A stretch of DNA of 64,000 nucleotides, from assembly GCA_015075425.1 (NCBI GenBank), contig JABTUL010000002.1, forward strand, positions 124,001 to 188,000, given 5' to 3'. Source of the stretch: Spirochaetales bacterium (lineage in GTDB: Bacteria; Spirochaetota; Leptospiria; Leptospirales; Leptonemataceae). Below the pieces are notes generated by a model. It searched no databases and had not been told where the DNA came from. It was given only the letters and a program-made list of their open reading frames with translations. The first letter of the stretch is position 1. Each line of letters opens with the position of its first letter. A program made the translations under genes and the position numbers. This document shows positions 7,747 through 16,746 of this stretch, in pieces.

Positions 7747-8832
7747 ATGAAAAGCACTGCCGCCGCTATTTTGATTCTCCTCTTTACCCTGTCCTGCCAG
7801 TCCTCTGCCCTGAAAGAGGCAGAGCGTAGAGCCAAGGAAGAGGCTCAGAAAAAAATTGAAGAAGAAGCCCGCCGGGCCCTCAGCGGTGCCGGCACACTGA
7901 GCAGCGCTGCTTTGACCGGCTTTGCGCCCCGGAAGGCTGAGCTCAAGCCCGCTTATTTTCGGGCCTGGTTTGAGCGCAATCGCAACAGTTTATTTGGTAC
8001 AATTCAATCTCTTCCCGAAGGGAGCGTGCTCGTGGTTACCGGCCATAGTGATCCTCTGGGTGGAGATGCTCTGGCAGAAAGTCTGGCCCGGCAGAGAGCC
8101 GACTACGTTGCCCGTGAACTTCTAAAACTCGGCGTCCCCCCCCACAAGATCACCACCAATAGCATGGGGGCACGACAACTGGCCAACCCGCATTTCCCCG
8201 GGGCCGGTGAAAACAGGCGGGTGACCTTAGAAACGTCAGCAGGAAGTGGCGTTGCGGGCGCACTGCGCTCGGCACTTCCCGGAGCTTTGCCCGGCGCGCT
8301 TCCTGGAACGCAATCCCTCATGCCCGACATGACCCAACTGAACACCGAGCTGGCCAAACTAACCGTTTCTGGTTTCACTTCAGCACGCTCGAGCCTTGGT
8401 AAAGGATATGAGACCATGTGGCTTGGTATGCTGAACAGTGTCCTGCCGCAGCTTCGGGCCGCTCTGGCCAGCGGCTACGTACTGGAAGTGGCCGGACATT
8501 CCGATCCTTTTGGCGGGCCGGAAAAGGCCGATCGCTTTGCCCGCCAGCGAGCGAACTACGTTGCTGGACTTTTAAGAAGGAGCGGGATCCCTTCCCGTTC
8601 CATGCAAGTAGTGAGTCGTGGTGCTATGGAACCGGCTAACGCAAACTTTGCCGGAGCTGCAGAAAACCGCCGGGTCACCTTGAAGCTCGTCGGCGCGGGA
8701 AGATCCTATCTGCCATCACTGCCTGGAGGATTACCGGGAGCGTTGCCTGGGGCTCTGCCGGGCGCTTTGCCGTCAGGCCTCCTGCCACAAAGTTATCCGG
8801 CGAGTCCAGACTACACTTCGCCTGGTTATTGA
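7747..8832 (+). CDS. lipoprotein with two OmpA-like peptidoglycan-binding domains
   Basis: 361-residue lipoprotein: signal peptide with lipobox FTLSC (Cys17), a charged helix (residues 21-46), OmpA-like domain 1 (about 60-163), a Leu-Pro-Gly-Ala repeat linker (175-187), OmpA-like domain 2 (about 205-314), and a second LPGA repeat tail (323-345). Each OmpA domain keeps the Asp of GHSD (99-102; 250-253) and the Arg of ENRR (155-158; 306-309) that bind diaminopimelate in the family. It probably tethers the outer membrane to peptidoglycan at two points. The pair of domain-plus-repeat units indicates internal duplication. Confidence 0.85.
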   Translation: MKSTAAAILILLFTLSCQSSALKEAERRAKEEAQKKIEEEARRALSGAGTLSSAALTGFAPRKAELKPAYFRAWFERNRNSLFGTIQSLPEGSVLVVTGHSDPLGGDALAESLARQRADYVARELLKLGVPPHKITTNSMGARQLANPHFPGAGENRRVTLETSAGSGVAGALRSALPGALPGALPGTQSLMPDMTQLNTELAKLTVSGFTSARSSLGKGYETMWLGMLNSVLPQLRAALASGYVLEVAGHSDPFGGPEKADRFARQRANYVAGLLRRSGIPSRSMQVVSRGAMEPANANFAGAAENRRVTLKLVGAGRSYLPSLPGGLPGALPGALPGALPSGLLPQSYPASPDYTSPGY

Positions 8833-8858
8833 TCGCCGTCGTTGCCGGCCATCCGTCA

Positions 8859-10394
8859 TCAGTGCAGAAAGTGGCGAACGCCGGTGAATACCATGGCCAG
8901 TCCATGTTCATTGGCGGCAGCAATCACCTCTGGATCACGAACGCTGCCTCCCGGCTGAATCACCGCTGTAGCGCCGGCCCGGGCCAGCTGATCCAGCCCG
9001 TCCCGAAACGGGAAAAAAGCGTCTGAGGCCACGGCCGATTTTTCCAGGGAAAGACCGGCCTCCTGAGCCTTGCGCACGGCAACAATGGTGGAATCCACCC
9101 GACTCATTTGACCCGCACCAATGCCCAGGCTTCTATCCGGTCCGCAAAAAACAATAGCATTGGATTTCACATTTCTGACCAGAGCCCAGGCAAAACGGAG
9201 CGCTGCCCATTCGCGCTCATCAGGGCTCCGCGCGGTCACCACTTTCCATTCACTGGAAACGGGATGATCCAGCTCTTGAAACAAATACCCGTTCCAGATG
9301 CGACGCATTTCAAATCCGCCGCCTTCCAGAAGGGAGCGCGCTTCTTCCTGTGAAGATTCAAGCAAGCGGATTTGGGGCTTGCTCTGAAAAACCTGAAGGG
9401 CACTGGCAGAGAAATCGCGGGCAATGACCCCTTCCACGAAATTTTCCGTGATAGCGCGGGCCAGTGATTCATCCACACTACCAGCCACACCAATCACACC
9501 ACCAAAAGCACTCACCGGATCACAGCTGCGTGCCGTCCGGAAAGCCGCCTCTAAAGACGCATGACTGGCTGCACCGCAGGGGTTGAGGTGTTTGATGATG
9601 GCAATTCCCTGACCCGGCAGGGACAGCGCGGTTCGCAGGGCCGCTGAAAAATCCAGCATGTTATTAAAAGATAGCTCTTTGCCCTGCAGTTGACGCAAAG
9701 GGAAATCCGTATCGGAACGATAGTAGGCTGCCTTCTGGTGTGGATTTTCGCCGTATCGGAGGGTCTGGACCCGGTTATAGCTCAAGGTCAGGGTCTCGGG
9801 AAAATCATCGCCGGCCCGCAAGTTCAGGTAACCGGCTATCATCGCATCGTAGGCAGCAGTATGATTGAAAACTTCCCGGGCCAGTTCGAGTCGCATCTCC
9901 ACAGAAAAGCCCTGAGCCCAGTTCTGCATGAGCGCCTGGTAGCGCTCGGGGTTGCAGGTCACAACCACACCGGTATAATTTTTGGCGGCAGCCCGAAGGA
10001 GAGCCGGTCCGCCAATGTCAATATTTTCTATAGCGTTGGCAAGATTCTCCGGGTCACTACGAATGGCAGAAGCAAAGGGGTAGAGATTCACGCAAACCAG
10101 ATCAATGGTCTCAAGGCTGTGCTTGTGGAGGGTATCCATGTGTTCCTGGCTTTCGCGCAGGGCTAAGATTCCGGCATGAATTCGGGGGTGCAGAGTTTTC
10201 ACCCGGCCATCCAGCATTTCTGGAAATCCGGTGAAATCTTCCACAGCACGCACGGCCAGCCCGGCTTCCTGAAGAGTCCGGAGTGTTCCGCCCGTGGAGA
10301 TGATTTCCACCCCCTGCTCACAGAGGAAGCCGGCAAATTCCAGCAAATTGGTTTTATCTGATACCGAAAGCAAAGCTCTTTGTATTTTTTTCAT
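8859..10394 (-). CDS. purH: bifunctional AICAR transformylase / IMP cyclohydrolase
   Basis: 511-residue enzyme for the last two steps of IMP synthesis. The N-terminal MGS-like cyclohydrolase domain (about 1-190) starts [16 protein letters not shown] and contains STGGTLRTL. The transformylase domain follows, with [24 protein letters not shown] (catalytic Lys-His) and SNAIVFC. Length is normal. The ATG has an AAGGAT site and lies 2 bases after the purN stop, so the two purine genes are co-expressed. Confidence 0.96.
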   Translation of the reverse strand: MKKIQRALLSVSDKTNLLEFAGFLCEQGVEIISTGGTLRTLQEAGLAVRAVEDFTGFPEMLDGRVKTLHPRIHAGILALRESQEHMDTLHKHSLETIDLVCVNLYPFASAIRSDPENLANAIENIDIGGPALLRAAAKNYTGVVVTCNPERYQALMQNWAQGFSVEMRLELAREVFNHTAAYDAMIAGYLNLRAGDDFPETLTLSYNRVQTLRYGENPHQKAAYYRSDTDFPLRQLQGKELSFNNMLDFSAALRTALSLPGQGIAIIKHLNPCGAASHASLEAAFRTARSCDPVSAFGGVIGVAGSVDESLARAITENFVEGVIARDFSASALQVFQSKPQIRLLESSQEEARSLLEGGGFEMRRIWNGYLFQELDHPVSSEWKVVTARSPDEREWAALRFAWALVRNVKSNAIVFCGPDRSLGIGAGQMSRVDSTIVAVRKAQEAGLSLEKSAVASDAFFPFRDGLDQLARAGATAVIQPGGSVRDPEVIAAANEHGLAMVFTGVRHFLH

Positions 10395-10396
10395 AG

Positions 10397-11005
10397 TTAA
10401 TCCTTTATTATGACCTTCCGGCCCCGGACCTCAAGCCGATCGTCCATGAAAAGAGTAGCGGCCCGGACAACCAGCCGATGTTCCAGAGGTAAAAGTTCTG
10501 CCTTCAGGCGATCCAGATCCCAGGAAGGATCTATTTCCAGGGCACTCTGGGCAATGATGGGCCCGGTGTCCACTCCTGCATCCATGAAGTGGACCGTGGC
10601 TCCAGTCACGCGAACTCCGTATTCCAGAGCCTGCTTTTGAGCGGCCATTCCCGGGAAGGCCGGCAGCAAAGAAGGGTGTATGTTTATGATTTTATACTTA
10701 AATTCTGATATTATCTGCCCCGAAAGAATACGCATGAAACCCAGGGCTAAAATGAGATGGGGGCAGTCCTCGCGCAATTGCTCAAGGAGAGCTGCCTGAA
10801 AATCCAGAGCACTGCGAAATACTGTATAGTCCAGAGTACAGACAGGTACTCCAGCCCTTTCTGCCAGAAGAGCCGCTCCCGTGCCCGGTCGATCGACTAT
10901 CAGCTTTTCTATCAGAAGAGAGCCCAGTTGGTTTTGATCCCGGGCTTCCAGCACAGCTCCCAGGTTGCTGCCGCGACCGGACGCCAGAATAACACACTTT
11001 TTCAG
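10397..11005 (-). CDS. purN: phosphoribosylglycinamide formyltransferase, CTG start
   Basis: Transfers formyl from 10-formyl-THF to GAR in purine synthesis. From the CTG at 11005 the protein has 202 residues and begins MKKCVILASGRGSNLGAVLE, which supplies the family's N-terminal phosphate-binding loop (GRGSN). The first ATG or GTG downstream would remove it. An in-frame stop lies just upstream of the CTG, so no other start is possible. GAGGA stands about 6 bases before the CTG, and the CTG overlaps the TGA of the preceding gene as CTGA. Other motifs: IINIHPSLLPAFPG and GATVHFMDAGVDTGPII. Confidence 0.9.
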   Translation of the reverse strand: MKKCVILASGRGSNLGAVLEARDQNQLGSLLIEKLIVDRPGTGAALLAERAGVPVCTLDYTVFRSALDFQAALLEQLREDCPHLILALGFMRILSGQIISEFKYKIINIHPSLLPAFPGMAAQKQALEYGVRVTGATVHFMDAGVDTGPIIAQSALEIDPSWDLDRLKAELLPLEHRLVVRAATLFMDDRLEVRGRKVIIKD

Positions 11006-11415
11006 ATTCTTTCCTCAAAAAAACGAACAGAATTAATGACAGCAGAAATGGTCCGTGCCTCCTCAGGAGCCGGGACTTCATCGGAATTGTAAGTAATAAT
11101 AAGAAGATGCGATGGTGCTCCCATGAGCGTGACCAGCCAGAAACGCTCCTGGCTCATGAATTCGCAAGCCATGGCAGGCTGACCATGAACCGATCGGTAG
11201 GCCGTCACCGCCTCGCTTTCATAGGCGATGCGGTGGCGGGCAAGATAGCGCGTCATCTCAAGGGCAAGTTCCGGCATGGCATCTCGAGCCAGTGAGGCGA
11301 TTTGAATGGCACCCGCTCCGGCCGGATCGTAAAAGGCTGGAATATCTTCAATAATTTCAGCCTCCCAGTGTGCGGGATATTCCAGCTCAAAGCAGACACC
11401 CTCAAAGTATGGCAC
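11002..11415 (-). CDS. protein of unknown function upstream of purN
   Basis: About 137 residues from a GTG at 11415; a TTG at 11469 is an alternative start and neither has a clear ribosome site. The sequence starts near FEGVCFELEYPAHWEAEI and is a mixed alpha/beta protein that resembles PsbP-like or stress-type small domains in general pattern only; I do not assign a family. Its TGA overlaps the CTG start of purN, so it is probably co-translated. It is divergent from the alpha/beta hydrolase gene at 11500. Confidence 0.5.
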   Translation of the reverse strand: MPYFEGVCFELEYPAHWEAEIIEDIPAFYDPAGAGAIQIASLARDAMPELALEMTRYLARHRIAYESEAVTAYRSVHGQPAMACEFMSQERFWLVTLMGAPSHLLIITYNSDEVPAPEEARTISAVINSVRFFEERI

Positions 11416-11499
11416 AGGACAGAATTGGATGCGCGGGACCGTGGTAAATGCAAATATGCTTCCCAGCAAAGCACCGCGTCCAATGCTCTGCCCTATAGT

Positions 11500-12786
11500 A
11501 TGTTCACGGGCAGAAACAAACGCAAGAACCCGCTGTATATCGCCTCCTCCATTCTTATTATCATCGGGCTGGCGCTGCTCACCGGCAGTGTAGCCATCAT
11601 CGCCGCCGCTATTCTGGTGATCCTTGTACTCTTCTATCCCTTCTTTCTCTTTTTGTGGGAACAGATCTATGGTGTGGAGGACCTGGCAGACCAGGTTTTT
11701 CACGCGCACACGGATGATGCCTGGAACATTGCTCTGCATTTCCACCGCCCGGCCTACCCCAGACCTGGGGCGCTACCCGTCCTGCTCTGCCATGGCCTTG
11801 CAGTGAACAAATACGGTGTGGACCTGGATCGGGGTCACAGCCTTGCTTATTACTTGCGACAGAATGGTTTTCCCGTTTTCGTCATCAGCCTGCGCGGAAC
11901 GGGCAAATCCTACCATGCCTCACGCTATGGGTACCGGGATTTTTGCTTTGATGATATTGTGGAGTACGACGTTCCTGCTGTGATTAAGAAAGTTCGTGAC
12001 CTCACCGGCGCCCCGCGAATCAACTGGATCGGTCATAGCATGGGGGCGATGATTGCCTACGCTGCCATTGGTCGCAGGGTCCCGGAATCCGACCGCATCC
12101 ATTGCCTGGTCTCTCTGGGAGGGCCAGGGCGGATCGACCATGCCCGCAGCTCCATCTGGGCGCAGGCGTTGAAGTACCCCTGGATGGGTCAACTCCTGGA
12201 TCTGAAGTTTGGCGCTCAGGTTGTTTCGCCGGTCACCGGACGGATCATATCCCCCATTGAAGAGCTGGTTTACAATAAAGAAATCGTCAGCAGCACGACC
12301 ATTCGGCGGTTGATGAAAAACGGGATTGAAAATATCGCTCCTGGCCTGCTCAAACAATTCGCCGCCTGGATGAGGACGGGCCGTGAATTCAGTCAAGACG
12401 GTGTCTATGATTACCGGTCCAGCTTTGAAAACATTACCATACCTGTGCTCTATATTGCCGGGGCCCGCGATCATGTGGCCCCTGTTGAATCCATCCGCTT
12501 TGCTTACAATCGGACAGCCAGTAAGGATAAAACCATGCTGGTTATGGGCCGCGAGGACGGAGTGCCCTTCGATTACTGTCATACCGGGCTTGTGCTGGCA
12601 GATCGCGCCCTCATGGATGTTTTCCCTCGTGTTCTGGAATTTTTGAATCGCTATGGCATGGAGCGCCGCAAACGGTCCTTGATCCAGAAATGGCGGAGCA
12701 AACTCCGGCTCAAGAAAGAACGGCGTTCCCTGCGCGGCCGCCGCAATTGGCAAGAAAGAGGGGTCTCTGATGTTATTTCTGCTTAG
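11500..12786 (+). CDS. membrane-anchored alpha/beta hydrolase
   Basis: 428-residue hydrolase with two closely spaced transmembrane segments (about residues 13-52) and an alpha/beta hydrolase domain. The oxyanion region is VLLCHGLAVNKYGVDLDR; the nucleophile is Ser180 in WIGHSMGAM; a probable acid is Asp in AGARDHVAP; a probable His is in FDYCHTGLV. The pattern resembles lipase/acyltransferase members of the fold, and the substrate is unknown. The start chosen is ATG 11500; the upstream frame is antisense to another gene. The gene ends with a 17-base overlap with the SGNH hydrolase gene. Confidence 0.8.
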   Translation: MFTGRNKRKNPLYIASSILIIIGLALLTGSVAIIAAAILVILVLFYPFFLFLWEQIYGVEDLADQVFHAHTDDAWNIALHFHRPAYPRPGALPVLLCHGLAVNKYGVDLDRGHSLAYYLRQNGFPVFVISLRGTGKSYHASRYGYRDFCFDDIVEYDVPAVIKKVRDLTGAPRINWIGHSMGAMIAYAAIGRRVPESDRIHCLVSLGGPGRIDHARSSIWAQALKYPWMGQLLDLKFGAQVVSPVTGRIISPIEELVYNKEIVSSTTIRRLMKNGIENIAPGLLKQFAAWMRTGREFSQDGVYDYRSSFENITIPVLYIAGARDHVAPVESIRFAYNRTASKDKTMLVMGREDGVPFDYCHTGLVLADRALMDVFPRVLEFLNRYGMERRKRSLIQKWRSKLRLKKERRSLRGRRNWQERGVSDVISA

Positions 12787-13579
12787 GGCCCTTCTCCCGG
12801 TCCTTTTACTCATCGTGGCCTGTCAATCGCCGCGCAAACGTTCGGCGGCCGGGATGGACTACTTCGCGCCGGAATTTCAATGCACTTCATCGATCATCAA
12901 AAATGAAGCGTCTCTGCGTTACCTGGGTGCCTGGAAATTTTTCCATGATCGCTACGTGGAAGAAAACAAAAAACTGTCCCCGCCTTTTGCGGTAATCACG
13001 GGAGATTCTATTGCTCATTTATTTGTACAGGAGAGACTGCAAAAATTTTTACCGGAGTTTCAGATCATCAATCGCGGAATTGGTGGCGATTCCACGCTTT
13101 TCTTCCTGCGGCGGCTGGACAGCAATGTGATCGCTCTGCAGCCAAGAGTAGTGATCATCAGCATTGGCGGCAATGACCTTCTGGGTGGCCGCTGCCTGGG
13201 GGATATTCTGGAAAACACGCGCACGGCTGTGCAGAACATTCGCCATAATCTACCACAAACTTCTGTGATCCTGACCGGCGTGCCGCCCGTGCTCAGCTGG
13301 AAGGCCAATGCCATCTCACCCCAGTACAATCGCCGCCTTGCAGAAATGGTCAGCAGCATTCCCAATGTCTTTTTTCTGGACCTCTGGCCCGCTCTTTCCG
13401 ATCCAGAAAAACAACTTCTCGCAGAACCTTACCACAATATCCTGCCGGGCGGGAAACTCGACACCATCCACTTCAATGAAAAGGGTTACGCCGAATGGGC
13501 GCGTCTTTTACGCCCCGTCTTGCAGCGCCTTCAAACAGCTCCAGCCTCCCCGGCTCCTTCCACACCAGCGCCTCAATAA
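12770..13579 (+). CDS. SGNH/GDSL-type hydrolase lipoprotein
   Basis: 269-residue lipoprotein with lipobox LIVAC (Cys18). SGNH blocks are present: block I VITGDS (Ser80), block II GIGGDST, block III SIGGNDL, and block V DTIHFNEKGY with the catalytic Asp-His pair. It is likely an esterase, lipase or acyl hydrolase at the cell envelope. The C-terminus is Ala/Pro-rich. An AGAGGGG site precedes the ATG, which overlaps the end of the alpha/beta hydrolase gene, so the two are coupled. A strong terminator follows directly. Confidence 0.85.
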   Translation: MLFLLRALLPVLLLIVACQSPRKRSAAGMDYFAPEFQCTSSIIKNEASLRYLGAWKFFHDRYVEENKKLSPPFAVITGDSIAHLFVQERLQKFLPEFQIINRGIGGDSTLFFLRRLDSNVIALQPRVVIISIGGNDLLGGRCLGDILENTRTAVQNIRHNLPQTSVILTGVPPVLSWKANAISPQYNRRLAEMVSSIPNVFFLDLWPALSDPEKQLLAEPYHNILPGGKLDTIHFNEKGYAEWARLLRPVLQRLQTAPASPAPSTPAPQ

Positions 13580-13586
13580 AAAAAAA

Positions 13587-13610
13587 GACCCTCACAATGA
13601 GGGCCTTTTT
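13587..13610. terminator. bidirectional intrinsic terminator
   Basis: Stem CCCTCA (13589-13594) with TGAGGG (13598-13603), loop CAA, preceded by a run of A and followed by a run of T. It can serve both the SGNH hydrolase gene on the plus strand and the LysM lipoprotein gene on the minus strand. Confidence 0.85.
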
Positions 13611-13632
13611 CCGCATAACGGGTAGCTATGGC

Positions 13633-15075
13633 TTACTGAATGCTTTCGCGCGGCCGAGGCTCCATCGGACTGGCCGGTGCAGCCGGAGCAGGCTTTTGAG
13701 CAGCCGGGCGGGCACGCTTCTGCAGATACTGTTTCTGCCGGCGCAACGCTTCAGCCTTGAGACGGGCCTTTTCTTCCGCATCAACTTCCGGGATCACGAG
13801 AGTCTGACCGGGGAAGATCAGATGCGGATTGTTGATCTTGTCTTTATTGGCCTCATAGATCTTCACCCACATATAGGGATCACCATAGACGTTCTTCTTA
13901 CCGGAGATGCAGCTCAAGCATTCCGGCGGATCGCTTTTACCGATTTCATAGGTGCGATCTCCGGAAACGGCCGGTTCCTTGGTGCCGCCAGAAGGCGCTG
14001 AGCGGGCCAGAGCAATCGACTGCTCATTGACAATGAGTGCCAGACGCATGGCTTCTTCAGAATCCTGGATGGATTTTTCATACTGCTTTGCGGAATAGTT
14101 TTTCTCCGCTGAACTCAGTGCTTCACGTCCGGCGGCCAGGCTCTCCTCAATGCTACGAGCAGCAGGTTGATTTTTCAGCGCGCCTGCTCCCAGGGATTTG
14201 TAGGAAGACTCGGCAGCCATAATGGCTTTGGCCGCGTCAGATTTCTTTTGTTCTGCAAAAGCAGGCATCGCTTTATTCAGGGCTGCGTTGGCCGATTTTT
14301 CTGCAGCAAGCAGCTCTTTCTGACCATCTTTCAAATTATCCTGACCGAAAAGTGTGCGTGCTCTGGTAGCCGCTGTGCGGGCCTGCTGAATCTCGCCCGC
14401 CGCTGTAGTTGCTCCACCAAATTGCTCTGCCTTGCTAATGGTCTTTTCCACACCGGCCAGAGCGTTCAGCTTTTCACCCTTGCGGGCCAGCGCCTTAGAC
14501 TTAGCCGCGTCTGCTGCAGCACGGGCAGCAACAAAATCGTCACGCGAAGCAGCGAACTGAGCGATCACGGCCTCTTCCTGCATGGCACGATTTTCCTTCT
14601 CTGTAGCCGTTGACTTCTCCGTCAGGGCCGGCAGAGCTTCACTTTTTTCTTTAGCCTGCTTGTAAGAGGCGATGGCCCGGGCATTTTTCTCGCGAGCATC
14701 CTGGAATTCCGGTTTGGCCAGCTCTTCAGCCCAAGCCTTGTCAGCACTGTCCAGACTGGTTCTTGCTGCCTGGTATTCCGCGTACGCTGCTTTGGGCGCA
14801 CTGGCCAGGTTGGCCCGCCGGGCAGCTTCAAAAGCTGCATCAGCGTGAATTTTGGCATCTTTGTACTTTTCTTCTCCCAGAGCAGAATGAGCCACGACCA
14901 GTTTTTCCCTGGCGGAATCAATATCCGCTTTTGCATGGCTGGCAGCACCATTGGCCTCTGCCCGGGCGATTTCCTGGCGCGCCTGGCTTAATTCCTGCAC
15001 GGGCACGGGTTTAGAACAGTAAAACAGCAGACCGGCCATGGCCAGCGCAACTGTCGTTTTTTGCGTATACAACAT
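13633..15075 (-). CDS. DUF4398/LysM lipoprotein, Ala-rich helical
   Basis: 480-residue lipoprotein with a relaxed lipobox LLFYC (Cys20), followed by long Ala/Lys/Glu-rich helices (about residues 30-345) that match the DUF4398 pattern of paired helices. A C-terminal LysM-like domain (about 377-432: YEIGKSDPP, YGDPYMWVKIYEANKDKI, IFPGQTLVIP) is followed by a basic, Ala/Pro-rich tail. The LysM domain is expected to bind peptidoglycan while the lipid anchors the outer membrane. It stands alone between two terminators, so it is monocistronic. Confidence 0.85.
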   Translation of the reverse strand: MLYTQKTTVALAMAGLLFYCSKPVPVQELSQARQEIARAEANGAASHAKADIDSAREKLVVAHSALGEEKYKDAKIHADAAFEAARRANLASAPKAAYAEYQAARTSLDSADKAWAEELAKPEFQDAREKNARAIASYKQAKEKSEALPALTEKSTATEKENRAMQEEAVIAQFAASRDDFVAARAAADAAKSKALARKGEKLNALAGVEKTISKAEQFGGATTAAGEIQQARTAATRARTLFGQDNLKDGQKELLAAEKSANAALNKAMPAFAEQKKSDAAKAIMAAESSYKSLGAGALKNQPAARSIEESLAAGREALSSAEKNYSAKQYEKSIQDSEEAMRLALIVNEQSIALARSAPSGGTKEPAVSGDRTYEIGKSDPPECLSCISGKKNVYGDPYMWVKIYEANKDKINNPHLIFPGQTLVIPEVDAEEKARLKAEALRRQKQYLQKRARPAAQKPAPAAPASPMEPRPRESIQ

Positions 15076-15131
15076 CCCTTAGAATCCTCTTTCCTGATTT
15101 TTTTTGAATATGAGTGAAAATAGCTCAGAAA

Positions 15132-15158
15132 ACAGGATCAGGCTACCCCTGATCCTGT
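15132..15158 (-). terminator. intrinsic terminator after STAS gene
   Basis: Perfect 11-bp stem ACAGGATCAGG (15132-15142) with CCTGATCCTGT (15148-15158). On the minus strand it is followed by TTTTCTGAG. It ends the transcript of the STAS gene at 15184-15519. Confidence 0.85.
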
Positions 15159-15183
15159 CAAGCAGTATGGCCGGCAAGACCGG

Positions 15184-15519
15184 TTACTTAAAGGCTGCGA
15201 CAGCGTCCTGTTCAGAATCGAAAATCTCGAAAAAGGAAGTCAGCTTGGTCAATTCAAATACTTTGCGGACAGAGCCGGAAACATTGATGATTTTCAGACC
15301 CCCCTGGTATTTTTTCAGATTGGACAGGCTGGAGATCAGAGCTCCAATCCCCGAGGAGTCGATGTAGCTAACGCGATCCAGATTGATAATGACGTTGTAT
15401 TTCTGCTCTTCAATGAGCTTTCCAATGATTTCTTTGATTTCCGGCGCATTGTAAAGGTCGATTTCACCATTCACGTCCAGAATCACTATATCACCGCTTT
15501 CTCTTCTTTGAATTTCCAT
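15184..15519 (-). CDS. STAS-domain anti-sigma factor antagonist
   Basis: 111-residue single STAS domain of the SpoIIAA/RsbV type. The phosphorylatable serine is in YIDSSGIGALI, with GEIDLYNAPE at the N-terminal strand. It is expected to switch partners with a kinase/anti-sigma factor; no RsbW-like kinase lies next to it. The gene is monocistronic, ending in a perfect hairpin terminator, with a candidate promoter upstream. Confidence 0.9.
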   Translation of the reverse strand: MEIQRRESGDIVILDVNGEIDLYNAPEIKEIIGKLIEEQKYNVIINLDRVSYIDSSGIGALISSLSNLKKYQGGLKIINVSGSVRKVFELTKLTSFFEIFDSEQDAVAAFK

Positions 15520-15550
15520 GCATTAAAGCCTTTACAGAGCGAGATTTTCA

Positions 15551-15582
15551 CCTATACCAGTTTTTTTCATCGTCATTGTCAA
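15551..15582 (-). promoter_or_regulatory. candidate promoter of STAS gene
   Basis: On the minus strand, TTGACA (15582-15577) and an extended -10 TGGTATAGG (TATAGG at 15556-15551). The spacer is 20 bases, longer than usual, so the extended -10 may act alone. Recognised by eye. Confidence 0.4.
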
Positions 15583-15612
15583 CCACAAAAATTGAGCCCT
15601 TCCGGGAAAAAA

Positions 15613-16746
15613 TCAAACGGGGGCCCGACCGGCCTGATAGCGTAAAAGCCATTCGGCACGAAATGCCGAAAATCGGTCTGCCTCAATGGACTCCCGCAAG
15701 AGCCGCATGAAGTGGAAATAAAAAAACAAATTATGAATACTTATGAGCATCGGGCCGAGCATTTCGCGGGCCACAAACAGGTGACGCAAATAAGCCCGGC
15801 TGTAGCCCTGACAGGCATGGCAGCCACAGGCCGGATCCAGGGGTTCCCCATCCCGGCTGAAGCGTGCATTCCGTATGTTCAGCGGCCCATTCATGGTCAG
15901 AGCCTGCCCGTTACGGGCATTGCGCGTGGGTAGAACACAATCGAACATGTCAAAACCAACGGACACAGCAAGCAAAAAGTCAGGAATAGTGCCCACGCCC
16001 ATAAGATAACGGGGCCGCGAAGGATCAAGCTCCGGGGCCATACTTTCCAGAGTAGCCCGAAACTCATCGCGGCTTTCGCCAACAGACAGGCCGCCGGCGG
16101 CAATCCCGGCAAAGGGAAGCTCCTGAATTTCCTGCATAGACTGCAGGCGCAACGGTATATTGCATCCACCCTGATGGATACCAAACAAATGGAGCCGTGG
16201 CGATAACTGGCCGTCGCTCTTTAGCCGATCTTTCCTTTCCAGAGATTGTCTGGCCCAGTTCCGGGTTCTCTGCAGCGCGGCCCTCAAGCGGGCAAGGTCA
16301 GCCTGAGCGGGCGGGCAATCGTCAAGCGGCATGGCAATGTCCGATCCCAGAAAATTCTGGTAATCGACAACGCTTTCCGGTGTGAACAGATGCTTCTTGC
16401 CATCAATGTGACTTTGAAACTGAACTCCCTGTTCGGAAAGCTTCACTCGCCCGGCAAGACTGAATGCCTGGTAACCGCCACTATCAGTAAGCACCGCGTG
16501 CGGCCAGTTCATGAAAGTATGAAGCGGCATAGCAAGATCATATCCCTGCCGTAAAAACAGATGATATGTATTGGAAAGTATTAGTCGGTATCCCATTCCG
16601 GCCACGTCTTTTAGAAAGACACCCTTAATGGTTGCCTGCGTTCCCACGGGCATGAAGACGGGGGTGGGGATTTCGACGCCGGAAAGATTGAGTAAACCGC
16701 TGCGAGCCTGCGAGTCGGTAGACTGACTCAGGGAGCTGAAGAACAT
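15613..16746 (-). CDS. tgt: queuine/preQ1 tRNA-ribosyltransferase
   Basis: 377-residue tRNA-guanine transglycosylase that exchanges guanine 34 for preQ1 in GUN-anticodon tRNAs. The active-site Asp88 is in LTDSGGYQ. The nucleophile Asp lies in FDCVLPTRNARNG. Zinc ligands are seen in CGCHACQGYSRAYLRH near residue 310. MPVGTQATIKG and LMGVGTIPD are typical. It starts within the end of the TPR-protein gene (19-base overlap), so they are co-transcribed. Confidence 0.96.
   Translation of the reverse strand: MFFSSLSQSTDSQARSGLLNLSGVEIPTPVFMPVGTQATIKGVFLKDVAGMGYRLILSNTYHLFLRQGYDLAMPLHTFMNWPHAVLTDSGGYQAFSLAGRVKLSEQGVQFQSHIDGKKHLFTPESVVDYQNFLGSDIAMPLDDCPPAQADLARLRAALQRTRNWARQSLERKDRLKSDGQLSPRLHLFGIHQGGCNIPLRLQSMQEIQELPFAGIAAGGLSVGESRDEFRATLESMAPELDPSRPRYLMGVGTIPDFLLAVSVGFDMFDCVLPTRNARNGQALTMNGPLNIRNARFSRDGEPLDPACGCHACQGYSRAYLRHLFVAREMLGPMLISIHNLFFYFHFMRLLRESIEADRFSAFRAEWLLRYQAGRAPV

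Noticed and set aside
11920-12813. Long minus-strand open frame (297 codons) opposite the alpha/beta hydrolase
   Set aside because: It lies wholly antisense to a gene with catalytic motifs, and its translation has no recognisable domain or signal peptide.
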